Part shown: positions 54,824-62,493 of the stretch, in pieces
Position numbering within the stretch: the stretch's first letter is position 1
Layout: every line of letters starts with the position of its first letter
Origin: DAINBT01 sp036732785
GTDB taxonomy: Bacteria > Planctomycetota > Phycisphaerae > Sedimentisphaerales > SM23-30
Reading direction: 5' to 3'
NCBI GenBank assembly: GCA_964537505.1
Contig: CAZICK010000005.1
Span: 1-64,000 of the forward strand
Length of the DNA: 64,000 nucleotides
Made by a program: the position numbers and the translations under genes
Notes under the pieces: model-generated
Databases searched by the model: none
What the model was told of the DNA's origin: nothing
What the model saw: the letters and a program-made list of their open reading frames with translations, nothing else

Positions 54824-55816
54824 TTACGGCACCTGGATGTTATCGAAAATACATTGAACAATATCTTCCGAGGTTTTTTCTTCCGCTTCGGCTTCGTAGC
54901 TTACGATTACCCGATGCCTCAGCACGTCCATACCTATCGACTTGACGTCCTGCGGCGTGACGTATCCTCTGCCTTGGATAAAGGCATACGCTTTGGCGGC
55001 AACCGTAAGATATATTGTCGCTCGTGGTGAAGCGCCATAAGCGATCATATTACCAAGTTCCATTCCGTAGCTGTCCGGCTGACGCGTTGCATCGACTATC
55101 TCGACAATGTAATCTTTGATTTTCTCATCGATATAAATCTGATCCACCACTTTGCGTGCTTCCAAAATTTCTTCAGGACTTATCACTGGCTTGATATCGA
55201 ATGTTGCATTAGTCCTTGCCATTCGATCCAGTATCTGACGCTCCTCCTTTTTGCTCGGATATGTGACTTTCAACTTCAGCATAAACCGATCTATCTGCGC
55301 TTCCGGCAGCGGATACGTTCCCTCCTGTTCGATTGGGTTCTGCGTAGCCAACACCATAAACGGTTCCGGCAGGGCGAACGTCTCGTCGCCGATGGTCACC
55401 TGGTGTTCCTGCATCGCCTCCAGCAGCGCACTTTGCACCTTGGCCGGCGCACGGTTGATCTCATCGGCCAGAATAATATGGGCAAATATCGGTCCTTTTT
55501 TAGCGTAAAACTTTGCTTCCTGCGGTCGATATATCTGTGTTCCGACCAGGTCCGCCGGGAGCAAATCCGGCGTAAACTGCAGCCGTCGAAAGCTCGCCTT
55601 GACCGCCCGGGCCATGGTCGTCACAGTCAGCGTCTTAGCCAGTCCCGGAACCCCTTCGATCAAAACATGCCCGTTACTGAGCAGTCCCAGCAGCAACCGC
55701 TCCAGCATATAACGTTGTCCTACGATAACTTCCTCCATCTGCTTGGTCAACGTGCGAATAAACGCACTTTTTTCCTCTACCTGACCGGCGATTTGATTAA
55801 CATCAATACTCATCAA
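54824..55816 (-). CDS. MoxR-family AAA+ ATPase
   Basis: First gene of the bat operon. Walker A GVPGLAKT (55-62), Walker B ILADEI with Asp118-Glu119, sensor 1 LATQNP and the conserved YPLPEAQIDRFM; the C-terminal lid has GASPRATIYL. Length 330 is normal. MoxR proteins are chaperones that insert cofactors or activate VWA proteins. Seven or more downstream genes on the same strand are close or overlapping, so its promoter (55817-56000 region) should control the locus. Confidence 0.92.
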   Translation of the reverse strand: MMSIDVNQIAGQVEEKSAFIRTLTKQMEEVIVGQRYMLERLLLGLLSNGHVLIEGVPGLAKTLTVTTMARAVKASFRRLQFTPDLLPADLVGTQIYRPQEAKFYAKKGPIFAHIILADEINRAPAKVQSALLEAMQEHQVTIGDETFALPEPFMVLATQNPIEQEGTYPLPEAQIDRFMLKLKVTYPSKKEERQILDRMARTNATFDIKPVISPEEILEARKVVDQIYIDEKIKDYIVEIVDATRQPDSYGMELGNMIAYGASPRATIYLTVAAKAYAFIQGRGYVTPQDVKSIGMDVLRHRVIVSYEAEAEEKTSEDIVQCIFDNIQVP

Positions 55817-56508
55817 GCGATACTCCTGTAATTAATGTCAAATAAGGCTCCTGCCCATATATAGTGATTCAGTACTACAGACTAGAGATAGTATTTCTAG
55901 CAAAAATCTTACATATTTTTAAGCAAAATTTTCTCCACCTCCGCTCGGCCAGACATTTTCGCCCCTGGCCATTACCGCTTACACAATCACTACAACCAAA
56001 GCGATCTGCAAAATTAAACAGACACAACTTGTGTAATACCAACAAGTTATGCAAATTTATAAGCCTGCGACTAATCCCACTCACCAGTCACCTGTTTTTT
56101 TTACGTTTGCGGGTCTCTGCAGTTCGAGGTAAAGTCGGGCACAAGCCCGGTTTGGTCGGTTCAAATTGGACCTTTCATTGTAGCCGATAGTGCGATATAG
56201 TCCATACATTGGTCCAACGTGACGCCAGCGTCAAAACTATTTTGATGCGTTGATTCTGTTATCTAAAAGGTGTTTTTTAGGCGTGAATATCGACTTTTGA
56301 CGGTACCATCCGACATACCAATTCGGAGAAAAAAACAGGATATTCCGGTGTTCTGCGGACAGAGTTACTTCCTCCGGATTGGCGTTGTGGGCTGGCGTCT
56401 GGAACGTTCATCTTCAAGCCGTGAGATGCCGGAGCCGATGGTAAATCTGTGGCTGTGGATGTTTGTAGAATTTGAACAAAAGACCTTATTTTAGAAGAGG
56501 TTATGTGA
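55817..56508. other. 692-bp intergenic region between moxR and galE
   Basis: Divergent promoters for moxR (-) and galE (+) are expected here. It contains the 16-bp motif TAATACCAACAAGTTA (56034-56049, flank-matched over 25 bp to 59804-59824) and the palindromes CGGGCACAAGCCCG (near 56137) and TGACGC-CA-GCGTCA (near 56220). Frames at 55864-56190 and 56270-56494 lack convincing start signals and are not called. Confidence 0.4.
56034..56049 (-). repeat. TAACTTGTTGGTATTA motif, copy 1
   Basis: The reverse complement of this site equals TAACTTGTTGGTATTA at 59807-59822. With flanks TTTGC and CAC, 22 of 25 bases agree. Confidence 0.5.
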
Positions 56509-57516
56509 ATGAGAATTTTGGCTACCGGTGGCGCCGGATATGTCGGCAGTGCCGTGGTTCGGGAGCTTTTGTCCCGCGGCCATGACGCCTTTGTCTATGA
56601 CAATCTCAGTAAAGGCCACCGCCGGTCTATTCCGGCGGATCGCCTGATAGAAGGTGACTTGGCCGATCGTGACTTGCTGGTGCACACCTTACTTGCCCAT
56701 CGGATCGAAGCGGTAATGCACTTCGCCGCCTTCATCGCCGTGGGAGAATCGGTCGAGAAGCCGGACATTTATTATCGCAACAACATCGCCAACTCCCTGA
56801 CCCTCCTGGAAGCAATGATGGAAGTCGGTGTAAAAAAGATGCTTTTCTCCAGCACCGCCGCTGTTTACGCTCCGATAGCTCATGGCGCCCTGACTGAAGA
56901 CAGTCCCAAATATCCCGCCAGTCCGTATGCCGTCAGCAAATACACGATTGAGCGGATGATCGGGGATTTTTCTGTTGCTTACGGTCTGGGTTATACCATC
57001 CTTCGCTATTTCAATGCCTGTGGTGCCGGGGCTGACGGCAAATACGGCGAGGCCCACGAACCGGAAACTCATTTGATTCCACTGGTTCTCCAGGTGCCTC
57101 TGGGCCAACGCGAATTCATCGGTGTCTTCGGAAACGATTATGACACGACTGACGGCACCTGTATTCGTGATTATGTTCATGTTGACGATTTAGCCGATGC
57201 CCACATCAAGGCCATTGACGCGGTTACCGACTCCGCCGGCAGCATATATAACATCGGTACCGGTACGGGAAATTCAGTCCTGGAAGTGATCCGCGTGGCC
57301 GGGGAGGTGGTCGGTCAGAATATCCCGATGAAATTCCTGGATCGTCGTCAGGGTGACACCGCTCGTTTGGTAGCTGGTTCCGAGCGTCTGCGACGGGAAT
57401 TAGGATGGACGCCGAAATACGAAAACCTTCACGAAATTATCACCACCGCTTGGCAGTGGCACAAAACTCACCCGTACGGTTACGAAGATAAACAATCCGT
57501 ACCACTTGAAGCCTGA
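56509..57516 (+). CDS. galE: UDP-glucose 4-epimerase
   Basis: Interconverts UDP-glucose and UDP-galactose with tightly bound NAD. The N-terminal TGGAGYVGS gives the Rossmann GxxGxxG; FSSTAAVY holds the Ser/Thr, and Tyr140 with Lys144 in YAVSK complete the catalytic triad. LRYFNACGA, the DYDTTDGTCIRDYVHVDDL block (in part GTCIRDYVHVDDL) and YNIGTGTGNSVLEV are GalE landmarks. Length 335. GAGG near 56500 lies before the ATG. Supplies galactose for surface glycans; followed by a UbiA-type gene. Confidence 0.93.
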   Translation: MRILATGGAGYVGSAVVRELLSRGHDAFVYDNLSKGHRRSIPADRLIEGDLADRDLLVHTLLAHRIEAVMHFAAFIAVGESVEKPDIYYRNNIANSLTLLEAMMEVGVKKMLFSSTAAVYAPIAHGALTEDSPKYPASPYAVSKYTIERMIGDFSVAYGLGYTILRYFNACGAGADGKYGEAHEPETHLIPLVLQVPLGQREFIGVFGNDYDTTDGTCIRDYVHVDDLADAHIKAIDAVTDSAGSIYNIGTGTGNSVLEVIRVAGEVVGQNIPMKFLDRRQGDTARLVAGSERLRRELGWTPKYENLHEIITTAWQWHKTHPYGYEDKQSVPLEA

Positions 57517-57596
57517 AAACCGGCAACTTGACTGCACAGAAATTTGTTTTTTTGTGCTTGGCAGCCTCGGACAGTTACTAAAAAACTTTGTTTCCA

Positions 57597-58532
57597 ATGT
57601 CAATAACAGATAAAGAAAATCAAAAAGCCGATCGAAACACTATCTTAACGCTTCTGACGCTGATGCGCCCTCAGCATTGGATAAAGAATACCTTCGTCCT
57701 GGCGCCGTTGCTGTTTTCACGTCAGTTCAATCAGGGCGATAAATGTGTTTCCGCAATATTGGCTTTTGTCAGCTTTTCTCTGGTATCCAGCGCAATCTAT
57801 ATAATAAACGATTTGTGCGACCGCCGTGAAGATCAGCAGCACCCTACCAAAAAACTGCGTCCCATCGCCAGCGGCGCCGTCACCGACGGCCCGGCCGCAC
57901 TTCTTAGCATGTTGCTGATTATATTAAGTTTGGCCATGGCGTTCTATCTGAGCCAGACCGTAGCGATGATTGTACTGCTCTATGCAGTTATCACTATTGT
58001 TTATTCGCTGGTCCTTAAACATTTAGCGATCCTGGATGTGATGACCATCGCGGCCGGCTTTGTACTGCGGATATTGGCCGGCAGCGCTGCCGTTTCGGTA
58101 CCCACTTCGCACTGGCTGGTTCTGTGCACCATAATGATTTCCATGTTCCTGGGCTTTACCAAAAGACGCATGGAACTGCTCTCGGTCGATGTTGCAGCCG
58201 AAAATACCCGCAAAGTCCTGCAGGATTACAGCGTAGCGTTTTTAGACCAGGTGATCTCCATGGTGACCGCGGCAACGATTATCTGCTATGCCCTGTACAC
58301 CGTGGACGCCCGCACAGTCGCCACATTCGGCACCCACAATATGTTGTTTACCGTCCCCATGGTCATATACGGTCTGTTTCGCTACATCTACATCATTTAT
58401 CATCTGGAAGAAGGGCACGATCCCACCGCAACCCTTATTCGGGACGTGCCCACTGTAATAAATCTTGTAATCTGGATTATGGCATCGCTGCTGGTGGTCA
58501 AGTACGGCAGCCAACTTGAATTGTTTCAGTAA
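57597..58532 (+). CDS. UbiA-superfamily prenyltransferase (decaprenyl-phosphate phosphoribosyltransferase-like)
   Basis: ATG 57597 is used; a TTG nine bases earlier is possible. MRPQHWIKNTFVLAPLLFS is the N-terminal signature, followed by NDLCDRRED (74-82, counted from the TTG), the Asp-rich NDxxDxxxD prenyl-diphosphate motif, then PIASGAV. About nine helices. The MRPQHW/RPIASG form matches the decaprenyl-phosphate 5-phosphoribose synthases (DprE pathway, as in UbiA/Rv3806c), which make polyprenyl-phosphate ribose/arabinose donors. With GalE upstream this suits cell-wall sugar supply. Confidence 0.8.
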   Translation: MSITDKENQKADRNTILTLLTLMRPQHWIKNTFVLAPLLFSRQFNQGDKCVSAILAFVSFSLVSSAIYIINDLCDRREDQQHPTKKLRPIASGAVTDGPAALLSMLLIILSLAMAFYLSQTVAMIVLLYAVITIVYSLVLKHLAILDVMTIAAGFVLRILAGSAAVSVPTSHWLVLCTIMISMFLGFTKRRMELLSVDVAAENTRKVLQDYSVAFLDQVISMVTAATIICYALYTVDARTVATFGTHNMLFTVPMVIYGLFRYIYIIYHLEEGHDPTATLIRDVPTVINLVIWIMASLLVVKYGSQLELFQ

Positions 58533-58586
58533 CTGAACTTTTGCAAAACATGACGCCAACATCAAACCTATAGAAAGGTATCTATT

Positions 58587-59672
58587 ATGGCTGGCACAAC
58601 AGTTGTGGTTATCAAAACCAAAGCCTCAACCGTAATCGAGGATGTCGACCGGTTGGTTCAAATGGCTGGCATCGAACAGGCCCTGCCCAAAGATAAGACC
58701 ACTATTCTCAAAGACAACATTTCATGGCACATGCCTTTCTTAAGTGCCAATACCACACCATGGCAGTTGGAAGGCGTTATCAAGGCCCTGAAAAAACGCG
58801 ATTACCAGGAAATAGTTTGCGTGGAAAATCGTACCGTGGTGACCAATGCCGCCAAGGGCGAACGGCTCAATCGATATACACACGTCTTGGCCGACAACGA
58901 TATCCCGGTAAAATACAACTTCGAGCCGGACCACATGCGATGGATCAGGTACGAACCTAAAGCCAAAATGCTGGTCCTGGATAAGATATTTCCAAAAGGG
59001 ATTTATATACCCGATTACTTCTTTGGCAAGAATATCATTCATCTTCCGACCATGAAGTGTCATATTTACACCACCATGACAGGTGCAATGAAAAACGCTT
59101 TTGGCGGACTACTCAATCGAAAGCGTCATTACACCCACAGCGTCATTCATAAAACGCTGGTAGATTTACTTGCTATTCAGAAAGAAATTCACAGCGGCAT
59201 ATTTGCCGTTACCGACGGTACGGTAGCCGGCGACGGCGCCGGACCGCGGACCATGACCCCGGTAGTCAAAGACTACATGCTCGCCTCTTCCGACAGCGTC
59301 GCCATCGATGCCATTTCCGCCAAAATGATGGGCTTTGACCCGATGGATATCTGCTGTATCCGCATCGCCCACGAGCACGGATTGGGTGTGGGACGGCCGG
59401 AAGAGATAGAAATTGTCGGCGAAGATATCTCTAAGGTCAATTTCCATTTTCAACAAACCGACAATCCCGTCAGTCGCATCGGCAAACAATTCTGGTTCGG
59501 ACCGCTCAAGGGCCTCCAAAAACTGATGTTCCACACACCTTTGGTTTACGCGTTCATTTTCGGCTCATTCTTATTCCATGATTACATCTGGTGGCCCATC
59601 GAGGGGAAAAAACGCATGCGCCAAATCGCCGAGTGCCAATGGTACAAACTCTTCCAAAGCTACAAGATATAG
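58587..59672 (+). CDS. DUF362 protein with C-terminal hydrophobic segment
   Basis: AAAGG precedes ATG 58587. 361 residues with the DUF362 core KDNISWHMPFLSANTTPWQLEGVIKALKK, then IHLPTMKCHIYTTMTGAMKNAFGGLLNRKRH (in part), VTDGTVAGDGAGPRTM, and SVAIDAISAKMMGFDP. A hydrophobic stretch near the end (VYAFIFGSFLFHDYIWW) may touch the membrane. No Cys cluster for an Fe-S centre. It is 54 nt after the UbiA gene and probably co-transcribed. DUF362 function is not established; it is reported beside prenyl and ferredoxin genes. Confidence 0.82.
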   Translation: MAGTTVVVIKTKASTVIEDVDRLVQMAGIEQALPKDKTTILKDNISWHMPFLSANTTPWQLEGVIKALKKRDYQEIVCVENRTVVTNAAKGERLNRYTHVLADNDIPVKYNFEPDHMRWIRYEPKAKMLVLDKIFPKGIYIPDYFFGKNIIHLPTMKCHIYTTMTGAMKNAFGGLLNRKRHYTHSVIHKTLVDLLAIQKEIHSGIFAVTDGTVAGDGAGPRTMTPVVKDYMLASSDSVAIDAISAKMMGFDPMDICCIRIAHEHGLGVGRPEEIEIVGEDISKVNFHFQQTDNPVSRIGKQFWFGPLKGLQKLMFHTPLVYAFIFGSFLFHDYIWWPIEGKKRMRQIAECQWYKLFQSYKI

Positions 59673-60051
59673 AAATGGACGAGTGAACCATCCACCCATC
59701 TGGCCATGTCACAGACACGCCCGGTATCACTTTTATTTATAATTTTATATTGTTTTCTCGCCACAAATCCTGTACAATCCGGTGCACTGGAAGTTGTGTA
59801 TTTCCGTAACTTGTTGGTATTAAACGATTAATCGAAAAATGTGAGGATGTGACAAAGCTCTCAAATCGAGTAATTTGTGATGATGTGTTATGTTGGGGTA
59901 AGCGAAAAAGTATGAACTGTAAGATGGCAGGTATCTGCCAAAAGACAATTGCTTAGTTGCCTTTCCTGACAATTTGGGCGAAATACTTGCCTCTTTCCAT
60001 GAGACCTGGAGAGTAAAAAATAGGGTCTGAATCCCAAGTTGGAGAATAACA
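59673..60051. other. Leader region upstream of the RRM gene
   Basis: Contains copy 2 of the TAACTTGTTGGTATTA motif, a local hairpin (GGCAGGTATCTGCC, near 59925-59940), and GGAG before the ATG at 60052. A long untranslated leader is typical of cold-induced RRM/CSP-like genes, but no conserved structure can be claimed. Confidence 0.35.
59807..59822 (+). repeat. TAACTTGTTGGTATTA motif, copy 2
   Basis: Exact inverse-orientation match to 56034-56049, extended to 22 of 25 bases. The pair brackets the galE-UbiA-DUF362 operon. Confidence 0.5.
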
Positions 60052-60393
60052 ATGGGTAAAAAGTTGTATGTTGGAAATTTGAGTTACGATGTGGATGACG
60101 CCGGGTTAGAAGCCATGTTCGCAGAATATGGGACAGTCGAAAGTGCCAATGTGATCATGGATCGCCAGACAGGTCGGAGCAAAGGCTTTGGATTTGTCGA
60201 AATGAGTAGCGATGAAGAAGCTCAAGCAGCAACGGCTGCGCTGGATGGCAAAGATTCTGGTGGTCGCAGCATCAAGGTGAATGAAGCAAAGCCACAGACT
60301 GATCGTGGCGGTGGCGGCGGCGGCCGTGGTGGATATGGCGGCGGCGGCCGTGGTGGATATGGCGGCGGTGGCGGCGGCCGAGACCGTTATTAA
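60052..60393 (+). CDS. RRM RNA-binding protein with Gly/Arg-rich tail
   Basis: A single RRM domain (residues 1-80): RNP2 LYVGNL near 5-10 and RNP1 KGFGFVEM near 44-51. The C-terminal RGGGGGGRGGYGGGGRGGYGG is a Gly-Arg-Tyr tail, made by a 24-bp DNA repeat. This is the small bacterial RRM (Rbp/RbpA) type found in cyanobacteria and planctomycetes, usually linked to cold shock or mRNA binding. Its GGAG precedes the ATG, and it stands as a separate unit. Confidence 0.92.
   Translation: MGKKLYVGNLSYDVDDAGLEAMFAEYGTVESANVIMDRQTGRSKGFGFVEMSSDEEAQAATAALDGKDSGGRSIKVNEAKPQTDRGGGGGGRGGYGGGGRGGYGGGGGGRDRY
60313..60384 (+). repeat. 24-bp tandem repeat in the RRM gene tail
   Basis: GGCCGTGGTGGATATGGCGG with a four-base rest makes a 24-bp unit, repeated about 2.5 times (the ends of the units, GGTGGATAT, fall 24 bp apart at 60328-60336 and 60352-60360). 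Confidence 0.6.
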
Positions 60394-60420
60394 CCGATAC
60401 TTAACAACTTGTTGTTCATT

Positions 60421-60452
60421 AAAGGGCTCTTGTCTGCCCAAAAGGGCTCTTG
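60421..60452 (+). repeat. AAAGGGCTCTTG direct repeat
   Basis: Two perfect copies of AAAGGGCTCTTG (60421-60432, 60441-60452), period 20, directly before the inverted-repeat element at 60457-60580. Confidence 0.55.
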
Positions 60453-60456
60453 ACTA

Positions 60457-60580
60457 TTAGTTCCTGTTGCGAAAGCTGTGTAATGTCAGCGTCTCGCCAG
60501 CAGCATGCCGTACGCACGGCCGTTTCATTCTGTTTGGTTGTGGCGCATCCGACAAAACCGTTTTCCGCAACAGGAACTAA
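60457..60580. mobile_element. MITE-like element with 15-bp terminal inverted repeats
   Basis: TTAGTTCCTGTTGCG (60457-60471) and its exact complement CGCAACAGGAACTAA (60566-60580) bound 124 bp with no coding frame. TTGAC occurs just outside each end (60450-60454 and near 60584-60588), a possible target-site duplication. It is downstream of the RRM gene and convergent with the HD-GYP gene. A structured RNA is an alternative. Confidence 0.45.
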
Positions 60581-60643
60581 GAATTGACAGTGCAAATGAT
60601 AGGCTTCTGATTCCAACAGTCCATTAACAAGAGCAGAAATGGT

Positions 60644-62110
60644 CTATGTGGTGGGTTGGGAAGGGGTTCTTACAAGAGTTGAATTTTTGATGTCGCTGAT
60701 AGCCTCAGGCGACTGGATACTGTGGAATTGTGCTCCCACCGTGAACCAGCCGTCAGCATGATCGACACAGCGAACTACAACTGCAATGAGATTGCCGGTT
60801 TTTTTTGAACCGCTTTTAGAAATCGAAACGCAAATATTTTGACCCGGTTTAAGAGCTTGAGAGCTGAGCAGACCGAGACCGGACCTTGAGATGTTGTGGA
60901 CGATAATTTTCTCGGCTGAGTCGAGGGTCAAATTGCCATTGACGCGTTTTATCCGCCTGAGCAAAGCCTGCAAACGGAAATAACAGCGATCATTTTTTCT
61001 TCCGGAAAAATTTGACGTTTCAGATTTATCAGAAACAGACAGACCAAGATATTCTTTGTCTGGGTAGCAGTCATTGTCATTATCCAGACCGAGAGCGCTG
61101 CGGATTAATTTGTTAAAGGCATTGACGATCTGAAAATCATATTTGTCCGGGGCATGCTCCTCGAGATAATGAAGAGCATCTTCAACGGAATGAGCGTGTT
61201 CGCGATATGGTCGAACGGAGGTCATGGCATCGAAAGTGTCAACGATACCGGCCAGGCGTCCCATAATAGAAATCTGGTCACCTTTGAGGCCGCGGGGATA
61301 ACCAGAGCCGTCCATTCTCTCATGGTGCTGGGCCACAATGGCCATAACCTCGGGTGGCGAATCCGTAACCTTTGCCAAATGTTCACAGCCGCGTTCAACG
61401 TGAGATCGAATCAAGGTGTTTTGTTCTTCAGACAGTTCCGCCTGTGTATTAAGCACTTCAGATGGAATGAATATTTTACCAATATCGTGAAGCATAGCGC
61501 CGGTACCCAATTGCTGTAGGAACTGCCGATCAGTCAGTCCCATTTTATTGGCCAAAGAGACTACCGAGGTACAAACGTTTACCATGTGGGTGGCGGTATA
61601 AAAATCATGATTAGAAACTTCAAAAAGTCGATTAAAAGCGTCATCGTCCTGTATTATCAACTCTACGGTAACGCGGGCTATATTTTCCGTTCGATCAATT
61701 ATCTTTTTTCTCGGCGGCTCAGCCAGTATCTGGCTGGCCAGCTCGATGCTGGTGGAATACAGAATTTCTGATTTTCGTTCCAGTTGAACTTTCCGGTCAG
61801 CAACAATTTTTTCCAGAGATTTTTCGATAGTCCTATAATAAGCCTGATGATCACGAACCGAGACATAAACAAATTCCACCCCGGAATCTATTAAGCGTCG
61901 GTAATCTTTTTGATCAAAGCTGAGTTCCGTACTGCGATATAGCTGGTACGACCGGTTGTTAAAAAGATACACCTCCAGTTCGGCCAGACTTTCATGTGGA
62001 ACACTACTCAACGGAACCGGTAGATAGCCGGCCTGATGGCATAGTTTTCGGCCCAAAGTGTTAAAACTACTGGTTTCGTTTGGTTTTTCATCTGTGGCAA
62101 GATGATCCAT
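60644..62110 (-). CDS. HD-GYP phosphodiesterase with PilZ domain
   Basis: Probably hydrolyses cyclic di-GMP. ATG 62110 has GGAG about 9 nt upstream; GTG 62125 and ATG 62116 are alternatives. In the longer numbering, His213-Asp214 lie in MLHDIGKIFIP and the signature HHERMDGSGYP is at 267-277, all intact. A C-terminal PilZ-like domain (about 375-475: RRIKRVNGNL, HNISRSGLGLL with NxSxxG) would bind c-di-GMP. The N-terminal ~150 residues are a sensory or regulatory domain of unknown fold. It is convergent with the RRM region and lacks membrane segments. Confidence 0.9.
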   Translation of the reverse strand: MDHLATDEKPNETSSFNTLGRKLCHQAGYLPVPLSSVPHESLAELEVYLFNNRSYQLYRSTELSFDQKDYRRLIDSGVEFVYVSVRDHQAYYRTIEKSLEKIVADRKVQLERKSEILYSTSIELASQILAEPPRKKIIDRTENIARVTVELIIQDDDAFNRLFEVSNHDFYTATHMVNVCTSVVSLANKMGLTDRQFLQQLGTGAMLHDIGKIFIPSEVLNTQAELSEEQNTLIRSHVERGCEHLAKVTDSPPEVMAIVAQHHERMDGSGYPRGLKGDQISIMGRLAGIVDTFDAMTSVRPYREHAHSVEDALHYLEEHAPDKYDFQIVNAFNKLIRSALGLDNDNDCYPDKEYLGLSVSDKSETSNFSGRKNDRCYFRLQALLRRIKRVNGNLTLDSAEKIIVHNISRSGLGLLSSQALKPGQNICVSISKSGSKKTGNLIAVVVRCVDHADGWFTVGAQFHSIQSPEAISDIKNSTLVRTPSQPTT

Positions 62111-62343
62111 ACGCATTAGCTCCACACAAACAGGCTACCGTTTCACAATTCTAGTACCGTCATCTTTATCCCATTTAAACAATACCAGCAGCCCGAGTAG
62201 GTATCGTCCAGATTCCAGCAAGTCTTGTGCGAGAAGTTCTGTTGTTTTCGCAGAACAATCTTCGTAGCGATGAGGTAATGGAGCTGATTACGCGCAGGAT
62301 AAATGGCAAAAATCAAGAGTCAGATAATTACTTTAGGGCTCCC

Positions 62344-62372
62344 TTGAGAATCTGTTGGAAATATGTTATTGT
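62344..62372 (+). promoter_or_regulatory. Candidate sigma-70 promoter of gltA
   Basis: TTGAGA (62344-62349), 17-nt spacer, TATTGT (62367-62372); initiation would be near 62379, leaving about 115 nt to the ATG at 62494. The 62126-62493 gap holds no other feature. Confidence 0.4.
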
Positions 62373-62493
62373 GTGGTGCGATGCAGGCGGATACGAGCTG
62401 GGCAGTGGATGTTGGACCGATTGGCCAGCGGGTGGCACCGGCAGGCAAAGTAATTCCTGTAACTTCTTTCTTAAAAGAGAGTTAGGAGAAAAC

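Noticed and set aside
55864..56494. Two + frames of 108 and 74 codons in the moxR-galE gap
   Set aside because: No good start signals and no protein-like pattern; the first is basic and random, the second starts at GTG inside a probable promoter region.
56216..58580. Similar TGACGCCARCRTCAAA sequences near 56220 and 58552
   Set aside because: About 20 of 24 bases agree, but the match is short and one copy lies just before a Shine-Dalgarno; too weak to call a regulatory motif from two sites.
60106..60441. Ala/Thr-rich minus frame opposite the RRM gene
   Set aside because: It comes from reading the Gly-rich repeat backwards.
62227..62493. 89-codon N-terminal extension of the citrate synthase frame
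   Set aside because: The extension lacks a ribosome binding site and family similarity; AGGAG before ATG 62494 and the conserved N-terminus place the start there.
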